18,200 nucleotides of DNA, from positions 1 through 18,200 of the forward strand of contig CANQIY010000012.1 in assembly GCA_947624125.1 (NCBI GenBank). The letters are read 5' to 3'. Made by a program: the position numbers and the translations under genes. Below, in pieces: positions 7,245 through 13,131 of this stretch. This DNA comes from an uncultured Bacilli bacterium. GTDB lineage: Bacteria > Bacillota_I > Bacilli_A > RF39 > UBA660. Below the pieces are notes generated by a model. That model did not search any database, was not told the origin of the DNA, and saw only the letters and a program-made list of their open reading frames with translations. Every line of letters starts with the position of its first letter. The stretch's first letter is position 1.

Positions 7245-7879
7245 AAAATGTTATTTTTATTGCTCCTCCGGCTGCCGGAAAAGGAACGCAAAGTATTAAA
7301 TTAAAAGAGATGGGTTATATACATATTGCTACTGGTGATATGTTAAGAGAAGAAGTTAAATCGCAAAGTGAGCTAGGCAAAGAAATCGATGCTATAATGC
7401 AAAAAGGTGGCTTAGTTAATGATGAAATTGTCTTTGAACTCATTAAAAAGAAATTAATAAATTTGCATAGTCCATTTATTTTAGATGGTTTTCCAAGGTC
7501 TTTAAAGCAAGCTAATTTGTTAGATGAATTATTTAAGGAATTAGAAATAAATAATTATGAAGTTATTTATTTAGATATAACTTTAGAGGAAGCATTAAAA
7601 AGAGCATTAGGACGTCTTACTTGTTCTTGTGGAGCATCTTATAATATTTATTTTAAAGAATTAATGCCTAAAGTTGATGGCATTTGTGATAAATGTGGTA
7701 ATGTTCTTGTTCAAAGAAAAGATGATAATGAGAATTCATTTAAGATAAGATTTGAAAATTTCTTAGATAGTACATTACCAGTTAGAGAATATTATCAACA
7801 TAAAAATAAATTACATGTTATAGATGCAACATTAGATACAAATATAATTACAGATAAAATTAAGGAAATTTTAAAATGA
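7241..7879 (+). CDS. adk: Adenylate kinase
   Basis: The 212-aa protein is a long-form (LID-containing) adenylate kinase interconverting ATP+AMP and 2 ADP. Conserved parts are the P-loop, TGDMLREEV (AMP site, residues 31-39), ILDGFPRS (80-87), and QRKDDNE (158-164) with a following Arg at 170. Two features are unusual. The P-loop reads IAPPAAGKGTQ, with Ala where two glycines normally stand (residues 8 and 11). The LID zinc site has C128-x-C130 in place of CxxC, paired with a normal C149-x2-C152. Overlaps by ATGA with both secY and map point to coupled translation. Confidence 0.95.
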   Translation: MKNVIFIAPPAAGKGTQSIKLKEMGYIHIATGDMLREEVKSQSELGKEIDAIMQKGGLVNDEIVFELIKKKLINLHSPFILDGFPRSLKQANLLDELFKELEINNYEVIYLDITLEEALKRALGRLTCSCGASYNIYFKELMPKVDGICDKCGNVLVQRKDDNENSFKIRFENFLDSTLPVREYYQHKNKLHVIDATLDTNIITDKIKEILK

Positions 7880-8619
7880 TAGAATTAAAAAGTAATCGGG
7901 AAATAGAATTAATGAAACATGCTGGGCACATTAACTTTCTAACTCATGAAGAGGTTCGCAAAAATATAAGGGTCGGTATATCAACAAAAGCTTTAAATGA
8001 TATTGCTCATAAGTTTATATTGAAATCCGGTTGTGAACCATCTTTCTTAGGGTTTGAAGGTTACCCAGCAAGTATCTGTATATCTGTAAATGACGAAGTA
8101 GTACATGGCATACCTAGTAAGAGAAAATTAAAATTAGGGGATGTTGTTTCAGTGGATATTGGAGTATGTTATAAAGGTTATCACTCTGATTCTGCAAATA
8201 CCTACATAATAGGAAATGCTCCAAAGGAAGTTGAAAATTTAGTACAAAATACGAAAGAGTCATTATATAAAGGATTAAGTGTGATAAAAGATGGGGTTAA
8301 AATAAGTGATATTGGTCGTGAAATTGAAAATTTTGCAAAAAGTAAAAAGTTAGGTGTGGTAAGAGAGTTAGTTGGTCATGGGGTAGGAAGAAGTATTCAT
8401 GAAGACCCCGATGTACCAAATTACTATACAAAAGATAACACCAAATTAAAAAGTGGAATGGTAATTGCTGTTGAGCCGATGCTCACATTAGGTAGTCGGC
8501 AGATTTATATGGAAGAAGATGAGTGGACAATTAAAACCGAAGATGGTTTACCAAGTGCTCATTTTGAACATACAGTATTAGTTACCAAAGATGGATTTGT
8601 TATATTAACGGGAGAGTGA
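7876..8619 (+). CDS. map: Methionine aminopeptidase, type I
   Basis: This 247-aa protein removes the initiator Met from new proteins. All five metal ligands of the pita-bread fold are visible: D94 (VSVDIG), D105 (HSDSANTY), H168 (VGHGVG), E200 (VEPM) and E231 (FEHTVLV). The substrate histidine H77 is in VVHGIP. There is no N-terminal extension with an SH3-like or zinc region, so this is the plain short class. It overlaps adk by four bases. The small KOW-domain gene often found next in Bacillota is missing; infA starts 6 nt after the stop. Confidence 0.97.
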   Translation: MIELKSNREIELMKHAGHINFLTHEEVRKNIRVGISTKALNDIAHKFILKSGCEPSFLGFEGYPASICISVNDEVVHGIPSKRKLKLGDVVSVDIGVCYKGYHSDSANTYIIGNAPKEVENLVQNTKESLYKGLSVIKDGVKISDIGREIENFAKSKKLGVVRELVGHGVGRSIHEDPDVPNYYTKDNTKLKSGMVIAVEPMLTLGSRQIYMEEDEWTIKTEDGLPSAHFEHTVLVTKDGFVILTGE

Positions 8620-8625
8620 TTAAAA

Positions 8626-8883
8626 TTGGCAGATTCCAAAAAGAATAATAAGAATATGGCAGAATCTCAAAAAAATGATAAAATAGAGGTTGAGGGCAAA
8701 GTCGTTGAAGTTTTAAAAGGTTCAGATTATCTTGTAGAGCTTCCTAACGGACATACTGTAAAAGCCTACGTTTCTGGTAAAATGCGCATTAACATGATAC
8801 GTATTCTACCGGGTGATACCGTTACAGTACAACTCTCACCTTATGATTTAACACGTGGGATAATAACATGGAATAAAAGATAG
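8626..8883 (+). CDS. infA: Translation initiation factor IF-1
   Basis: The 85-aa protein is an S1/OB-fold IF-1: IEVEGKVVEVLKG, LVELPNGHTVKAYVSGKMR, then IRILPGDTVTVQLSPYDLTRGII. IF-1 binds the 30S A site during initiation. It is longer than the usual 72 or so because of its N-terminus. The start chosen is TTG at 8626, with GGGAGAG at 8610-8616 as ribosome-binding site. An internal ATG at 8656 would give 75 aa, a more normal length, but has no purine-rich site of the right form. The first two decapeptides, MADSKKNNKN and MAESQKNDKI, look like a tandem duplication. Confidence 0.94.
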   Translation: MADSKKNNKNMAESQKNDKIEVEGKVVEVLKGSDYLVELPNGHTVKAYVSGKMRINMIRILPGDTVTVQLSPYDLTRGIITWNKR

Positions 8884-8898
8884 TGGAGGAAAATAATT

Positions 8899-9012
8899 AT
8901 GAAAGTTAGACCATCAGTAAAAAAAATATGTAAAAAATGCAAAATAATTAGAAGACAAGGAAAAGTTATGGTTATCTGTGATAATCCAAAACATAAACAA
9001 GTACAAGGATAG
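8899..9012 (+). CDS. rpmJ: 50S ribosomal protein L36 (zinc-binding form)
   Basis: A 37-aa ORF that encodes MKVRPSVKKICKKCKII then RRQGKVMVICDNPKHKQVQG, the classic short L36. Zinc ligands are C11, C14, C27 and H32. L36 is the smallest 50S protein and helps fold helices near the sarcin-ricin loop. A GTGGAGGA site follows the infA stop. Position between infA and rpsM is the standard order. The zinc-free form is not seen. Confidence 0.97.
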   Translation: MKVRPSVKKICKKCKIIRRQGKVMVICDNPKHKQVQG

Positions 9013-9021
9013 GAGGAAAAT

Positions 9022-9396
9022 ATGGCAAGAATTAAGAATATTGATTTACCAAATGAAAAACATACTTGTATAGGTCTTACCGCAATTTATGGAATTGGTC
9101 GTCCTTTAGCAAAGACTATTTGTAAAGATGCTGGTGTAGATGAAACAAAAAAAATTAAAGATTTGACGGAAGAAGAAATTACGAATTTAAGAAAAGAAGT
9201 TGATAAATACGTAGTTGAAGGTGACTTACGTCGTGATGTTCAAATGAATATTAAAAATAAAATGGAAATTAACTGTTATGAAGGTATTAGACACAAAAAA
9301 GGTTTACCAGTAAGAGGTCAAAGAACAAATCGTAATGCGAAGACTCGTAAAGGTAAAGGTAAAGTTGTAGCTAATAAGAAAAAGGCTGGAAAGTAG
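9022..9396 (+). CDS. rpsM: 30S ribosomal protein S13
   Basis: The 124-aa protein shows the S13 order: MARIKNIDLPNEKH, the helix-two-turn-helix with LTAIYGIGRPLAK, KDLTEEEI, VEGDLRRDV, then the basic C-terminal tail with GIRHKKGLPVRGQRT and ARTRKG-like AKTRKGKGK, ending VVANKKKAGK. S13 sits in the 30S head, touches P-site tRNA with its tail and bridges to L5. An AGGAGGA site precedes the ATG. It is the first of the alpha-operon genes, followed by rpsK. Confidence 0.98.
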   Translation: MARIKNIDLPNEKHTCIGLTAIYGIGRPLAKTICKDAGVDETKKIKDLTEEEITNLRKEVDKYVVEGDLRRDVQMNIKNKMEINCYEGIRHKKGLPVRGQRTNRNAKTRKGKGKVVANKKKAGK

Positions 9397-9406
9397 AGGA
9401 TAACTT

Positions 9407-9790
9407 ATGGCATATAATAGAAGAAAAAGAAAAATTAAGAAAAATATACCGGAAGCTGAAGCACATATCCATTCAACATATAATAACACAATTGTTACTA
9501 TTTCTGATAAAGATGGTAATGCAATTAGTTGGTCAAGTGCAGGAAGAATCGGTTATTTAGGAAGCAAAAAGAAAACTCCTTATGCAGCAGGTTTAACAGC
9601 TGAAGCTGCAGCAGCAGCAGCCATTGAACAAGGAGTAAAAAAAGTAGAAGTACATGTTAAAGGTTTAGGACCAGGAAGAGAAAATGCAATTCGTTCACTT
9701 CAAAGTGCTGGTTTAGAAGTAACAAGTATTATAGATGAAACTCCTGTTCCTCATAATGGATGCCGTCCACCAAAAAGACCAAGAAATTAG
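9407..9790 (+). CDS. rpsK: 30S ribosomal protein S11
   Basis: This 127-aa protein has the S11 signatures HIHSTYNNTIVTISD, ISWSSAGRIGYLGSKK, an Ala-rich helix (AEAAAAAAIEQG) and the ending VPHNGCRPPKRPRN. S11 lies on the 30S platform near the E site with S7 and S18. The ribosome-binding site is AGAGGAT, weaker than for most neighbours, 5-6 nt before the ATG. The gap to rpoA is about 20 nt. Confidence 0.98.
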   Translation: MAYNRRKRKIKKNIPEAEAHIHSTYNNTIVTISDKDGNAISWSSAGRIGYLGSKKKTPYAAGLTAEAAAAAAIEQGVKKVEVHVKGLGPGRENAIRSLQSAGLEVTSIIDETPVPHNGCRPPKRPRN

Positions 9791-9812
9791 TGGATAAGAA
9801 AGGATGATTTGT

Positions 9813-10760
9813 ATGATGATAAAATTTGATAAACCAGAATACAAAATTACAGATTATATTGAAAGTAACCATTTTGGCAGATTTGAATTAGAACCATTAG
9901 AAAGAGGCTTTGGTACTACCATTGGAAATGCCCTTCGCCGTGTTTTATTATCAAGTCTACCAGGCAGTGCCGTAACAAGTATTAAAATAGATGGTGTGTT
10001 ACATGAATTTCAAAAAATAGAAGGTGTTGTAGAAGATGTTACTTCTATTGTTCTTGCAATAAAAGACTTAGTAGTAAAAAATCACACTGATGAAATGAAA
10101 ATAATTAAATTACATGCTGATAGTGAAGGGCCTGTTACAGCAGGAATGATTGAATGTGATGCTGATGTTGAAGTTATAAATAAAGATTTAGTTATTTGTA
10201 ATTTAGTTAGTGGTGGAAAAATCGATATTGAAATGACTGTTGAAAATGGTCGTGGATATGTTGATGCAAAAGAAAACAAAAAACGTTTAGAAGACGCTAA
10301 AGTTGGAACAATTGCAATAGATTCGTCATATTCACCAATTGAACTTGTCAAATATGAAGTTGAAGATACCAGAGTTGGTCAAAACGAAAATTATGATAAA
10401 TTAATTATGGAAGTAACAACTAATGGTAGTATGAACCCAGAAGAAGCTTTAGCTTTAGCAGCTAAAATATTAGTTGAACATTTTAATATTATTACTGATA
10501 TTAATGCAATTAGTGATTTTTCAGGTTTAATGCAAGAGAAAAAAGTTGATACAATAACAAAGACTTTAGAAACGCCAATTGAAGAAGTTGAATTCAGTGT
10601 TAGAGCATATAATTGTTTAAAAAGAGCTGGCATTCATACAGTTCAAGATTTAGTGGAAAAAAGAGAAGTTGAAGTTACAAAAATTAGAAATTTAGGAAAG
10701 AAAAGTTTAAAAGAAGTACTTGATAAAGTGGCTGATTTAGGACTTACATTTAAGGAGTAA
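9813..10760 (+). CDS. rpoA: DNA-directed RNA polymerase subunit alpha
   Basis: About 315 aa. The N-terminal assembly domain (residues 1-230 or so) has FELEPLERGFGTTIGNALRRVLLSSLPG, split across the conserved Arg-Arg, and GVVEDVTSIVLAIK. A linker follows, then the alpha-CTD (last 65 or so residues) with SVRAYNCLKRAGI and IRNLGKKSLKEV, the surface that binds UP elements and activators. The start chosen is ATG at 9813, 8 nt after an AAAGGA site; the next codon is also ATG. An ATG at 9804 overlaps that site and would add three odd residues, so it was rejected. Confidence 0.97.
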   Translation: MMIKFDKPEYKITDYIESNHFGRFELEPLERGFGTTIGNALRRVLLSSLPGSAVTSIKIDGVLHEFQKIEGVVEDVTSIVLAIKDLVVKNHTDEMKIIKLHADSEGPVTAGMIECDADVEVINKDLVICNLVSGGKIDIEMTVENGRGYVDAKENKKRLEDAKVGTIAIDSSYSPIELVKYEVEDTRVGQNENYDKLIMEVTTNGSMNPEEALALAAKILVEHFNIITDINAISDFSGLMQEKKVDTITKTLETPIEEVEFSVRAYNCLKRAGIHTVQDLVEKREVEVTKIRNLGKKSLKEVLDKVADLGLTFKE

Positions 10761-10764
10761 TATT

Positions 10765-11106
10765 ATGGCATATAGAAAATTAGGAAGAGAAACAAGAATT
10801 AGAAGAAGTATTTTAGCAGGGCTTACCAAAGATGTTATAATGAATGAGTCTTTAGTAACCACTGAAGCAAGAGCTAAAGAAGTACGTAAGTTTGTTGATA
10901 AAATGATAACTTATGGAAAAAGAGGAACTTTAGTAGCGCGTCGCAAAGCTTTAGCCTTTTTACACAATGACAAAGATGTTGTTAATAAGGTATTTAATGA
11001 ACTTGCCCCAAGATATAAAGAACGTAATGGGGGATATACTAAATTAATTAAAATGAGTGAACGTCGTGGCGATGATGCTCTAGAAGTTAAAATCGAATTA
11101 GTTTAA
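10765..11106 (+). CDS. rplQ: 50S ribosomal protein L17
   Basis: This 113-aa protein has the L17 N-terminus MAYRKLGRETRIRRSILAG, the segment TTEARAKEVRKFVDKMI, and the C-terminus GYTKLIKMSERRGDDALEVKIELV. It is the short bacterial form and lies at the tunnel exit near L32 and L22. The AAGGAG site overlaps the rpoA stop. It is the last gene of the ribosomal run; a strong terminator begins 8 nt downstream. The ecf transporter genes, truA and rplM/rpsI that often follow in Bacillota are not here. Confidence 0.98.
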   Translation: MAYRKLGRETRIRRSILAGLTKDVIMNESLVTTEARAKEVRKFVDKMITYGKRGTLVARRKALAFLHNDKDVVNKVFNELAPRYKERNGGYTKLIKMSERRGDDALEVKIELV

Positions 11107-11114
11107 TTAAAGAT

Positions 11115-11146
11115 AAGAAAGGGTTAGAAATAATTCTTTCTTTTTT
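11115..11146 (+). terminator. Intrinsic terminator after rplQ
   Basis: A 12-bp stem pairs 11115-11126 with 11131-11142, including two G-U pairs, closed by a GAAA tetraloop of the stable GNRA type at 11127-11130. A run of six T (11141-11146) follows, partly inside the stem. This is a complete intrinsic terminator at the end of the ribosomal supercluster and separates it from parA. Confidence 0.9.
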
Positions 11147-11150
11147 AATG

Positions 11151-11172
11151 TTAATAATCCTTAAGTTATTAA
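11151..11172. repeat. Short inverted repeat upstream of parA
   Basis: The 7-nt arms TTAATAA (11151-11157) and TTATTAA (11166-11172) are perfect inverted copies around an 8-nt spacer. It lies about 60 nt upstream of the proposed parA -35 position. It could be a regulatory site, but in DNA this AT-rich such arms also arise by chance. Confidence 0.35.
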
Positions 11173-11210
11173 CAAAATATTTTAAATGCAAAAATTCTTA
11201 TCTTTTCTTC

Positions 11211-11239
11211 TATCTTAAATCATATTTATATGGTAAAAT
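11211..11239 (+). promoter_or_regulatory. Probable promoter of the parA-parB operon (extended -10)
   Basis: The best -10 candidate is TAAAAT at 11234-11239, one mismatch from TATAAT, preceded by TGG, giving an extended -10 (TGnTAAAAT). The hexamer at 17-nt spacing, TATCTT (11211-11216), is a poor -35, which fits promoters relying on the extended -10. The start of transcription would fall near 11246, leaving a short leader before an AGAGGTG site at 11264-11270 and the parA ATG. The rest of the 11147-11274 gap shows nothing else clear. Confidence 0.5.
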
Positions 11240-11274
11240 AATTAGTAGTAGAAATATAAAATTAGAGGTGTGTT

Positions 11275-12060
11275 ATGGCAAAAGTTATTTCGTTAGTAAA
11301 TCAAAAAGGTGGGGTTGGTAAGACAACAACAAGTATTAATTTAGCTGCGGCTTTAGGAAAAGAAGGGAAAAAAGTTTTATTAATTGACTTAGACCCGCAA
11401 AGTAATGCTACAACAGGTTTAGGTCTTAATTCTAATGATTTTGAACATGATATTTATGAAGTTATTACTAATAAATGTAGTATAGAAGAAGGAATTATAA
11501 AAACAAGATTTGATAATTTAGCTATTATTCCTTCCACTTTGAATTTAGCCGGAGTCGATGTTGAATTTGTTAAAAAGATGTTAGAAGACCAAAAATTTCA
11601 TCAAAATGAACAATTAAAAAATGCCATTAGTAAAGTAAGACATATCTTTGATTATATTATTATTGACTGTCAACCATCACTAGGGCTTGCCACGATGAAT
11701 GCTTTAGTAGCTAGTGACTCTGTTATAATACCTGTGCAATGTGAATTTTTTGCTCTTGATGGAATTACCCAATTATTAAATTCAATTATAATGGTTCAAT
11801 CTAGTATGAACCCAACACTTAGAATTGAAGGGGTATTATTAACAATGTTAGATGGAAGAACCAATATTGGCTTAGAAGTTATTGAAGAAATTCGTAAATA
11901 TTTTAAAGATAAAGTTTTTAATACTATTATACCTCGGTTAGTAAGATTAGTCGAAGCTCCATCTCATGGTCAACCAATTAATGAATATGACCCAACAAGT
12001 CGGGCAACGGAAGCATATCATAATTTAGCAAAGGAAGTGATAAGTAGAAATGGAAACTAA
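11275..12060 (+). CDS. parA: ParA/Soj family chromosome-partitioning ATPase
   Basis: This 261-aa protein is a Soj-type ParA ATPase without an N-terminal DNA-binding extension. The deviant Walker A is KGGVGKTTT (residues 11-19, with the signature Lys at 11), Walker A' is DLDPQ (38-42), and Walker B is in YIIIDCQPSLG. ParA binds DNA in its ATP form and moves ParB-parS complexes; in Bacillus, Soj also acts on DnaA. It follows the terminator-bounded gap with its own promoter and overlaps parB by 11 nt, so the two form one operon. The usual upstream partner rsmG (gidB) is absent. Confidence 0.97.
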   Translation: MAKVISLVNQKGGVGKTTTSINLAAALGKEGKKVLLIDLDPQSNATTGLGLNSNDFEHDIYEVITNKCSIEEGIIKTRFDNLAIIPSTLNLAGVDVEFVKKMLEDQKFHQNEQLKNAISKVRHIFDYIIIDCQPSLGLATMNALVASDSVIIPVQCEFFALDGITQLLNSIIMVQSSMNPTLRIEGVLLTMLDGRTNIGLEVIEEIRKYFKDKVFNTIIPRLVRLVEAPSHGQPINEYDPTSRATEAYHNLAKEVISRNGN

Positions 12061-12931
12061 GAAAAAAGCTTTAGGAAAAGGATTAGAACAATTATTTACC
12101 AATAACGTTATTGATTTTGATAATTTTGAAAAAGAAATTGTATCAGAAAATAAAAATAATGTTGTGAATATCAAATTAGATGAAATTAGAAGTAATCCTT
12201 ATCAACCACGGAAAACTTTTAACGAAGATAGTTTAAGAGAACTTGCAACTTCCATTAAAGAATATGGAGTTGTTCAACCAGTTATTGTTAAAAAAAGTAT
12301 TAAAGGTTATGAATTAATTGCGGGAGAAAGAAGATGCAAAGCATCAAAGTTAGCAGGTTTAACTGAAATACCGGCAATTATAAAAGAGTTTACTGACCAA
12401 GAAATGATGGAAATAGCTTTAATTGAAAACATTCAAAGAGAAGATTTAAATCCTATTGATGAAGCTAAAAGTGTGTTAAATATTATTAATTTAAGAGGAA
12501 TTACCCAAGAAGAATTTGCTTTAAAATTTGGGAAAAGTAGAAGTTATATTACTAATCTTTTAGGTTTATTAAATTTACCTAATAACATTCAAAATATGGT
12601 TATAAAAAGAGAAATTTCTGCTTCTCATGCAAGAGTTCTAAGTAAGTTAAATGATGAAGTCCAAATCGAAGAATTAGCGAAGAGAATAGTTAAAGAAAAT
12701 TTAAATGTTCGTGAACTTGAAAATTTAGTTAATAATAAAGATATTGTTAAAAGAAAACCAATAGCTACACCACCAAAAGAGCCAAAATTTCATATATATG
12801 AAAATATTATTAGTGATAAAATAGGTAATAAAGTGCGGATTAATAAAAATAAATTAGAAATTAGTTTTAATTCTTTAAAAGATTTAGAAAGAATTATGGA
12901 GATATTAAATATTTCTATCGGTGATGATTAA
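12050..12931 (+). CDS. parB: ParB/Spo0J family chromosome-partitioning protein
   Basis: This 293-aa protein has the ParB order: an N-terminal KKALGKGLEQLF ParA-contact segment, a ParB/Srx CTPase fold (about 40-130) with NPYQPRKTF, GERRCKAS (92-99, the nucleotide-binding patch) and ENIQREDLNPIDEA (126-139), then a helix-turn-helix (about 152-177) for parS, and a C-terminal dimer domain. In GERRCKAS the Cys at 96 stands where Tyr/Trp is more common. ParB binds parS, loads as a CTP clamp and recruits SMC. I saw no parS-like 16-mer in the window by eye. The start overlaps parA and the stop overlaps the next ATG. Confidence 0.96.
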   Translation: METKKKALGKGLEQLFTNNVIDFDNFEKEIVSENKNNVVNIKLDEIRSNPYQPRKTFNEDSLRELATSIKEYGVVQPVIVKKSIKGYELIAGERRCKASKLAGLTEIPAIIKEFTDQEMMEIALIENIQREDLNPIDEAKSVLNIINLRGITQEEFALKFGKSRSYITNLLGLLNLPNNIQNMVIKREISASHARVLSKLNDEVQIEELAKRIVKENLNVRELENLVNNKDIVKRKPIATPPKEPKFHIYENIISDKIGNKVRINKNKLEISFNSLKDLERIMEILNISIGDD

Positions 12932-13131
12932 TGATAACTTATAATTTAAATGATAAAGTTATTATGAAAAAGAAACATGCCTGTGGAAGTAATCTTTGGA
13001 AAATAACAAGAGTTGGGGTTGATATTAAAATTAAGTGTGAAAATTGTGGACGGGAAATAATGATGGACCGTTTAGAATTTCAAAAGAAGTTAAAGAAGGT
13101 GATAAATGATGAAGCGAAAGAAAAAGAATAA
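12931..13131 (+). CDS. DUF951 family small zinc-ribbon-like protein
   Basis: A 66-aa protein with an N-terminal beta-rich part and a candidate metal site from H16, C18, C36 and C39 (KKHACGS and KCENCGR). The spacing and the segment WKITRVGVDIKIKC match the DUF951 family of Bacillota, whose function is unknown to me. In that phylum the gene commonly sits directly before ychF near soj-spo0J. Here it overlaps parB by one base and the transporter gene by 26 nt, suggesting one transcript. Confidence 0.88.
   Translation: MITYNLNDKVIMKKKHACGSNLWKITRVGVDIKIKCENCGREIMMDRLEFQKKLKKVINDEAKEKE

Noticed and set aside
7241..8619. Mycoplasma-type code with TGA as Trp.
   Set aside because: secY, adk, map and the 315-aa gene all end at TGA exactly where the families end, and Trp positions use TGG, so code 11 fits.
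9600..9625. GCAGCAGCAGCA run in rpsK as a microsatellite.
   Set aside because: It encodes the Ala-rich helix found in S11 generally.
9788..9797. DnaA-box-like AGTGGATAA between rpsK and rpoA.
   Set aside because: A single 8-of-9 match without partners in a short operon gap; expected by chance.
11107..11274. Possible replication origin or parS cluster next to parAB.
   Set aside because: Only a 7-of-9 DnaA-box-like word (TTATTAACA at 11166-11174) is present. No repeated boxes and no site resembling the parS 16-mer were seen by eye.
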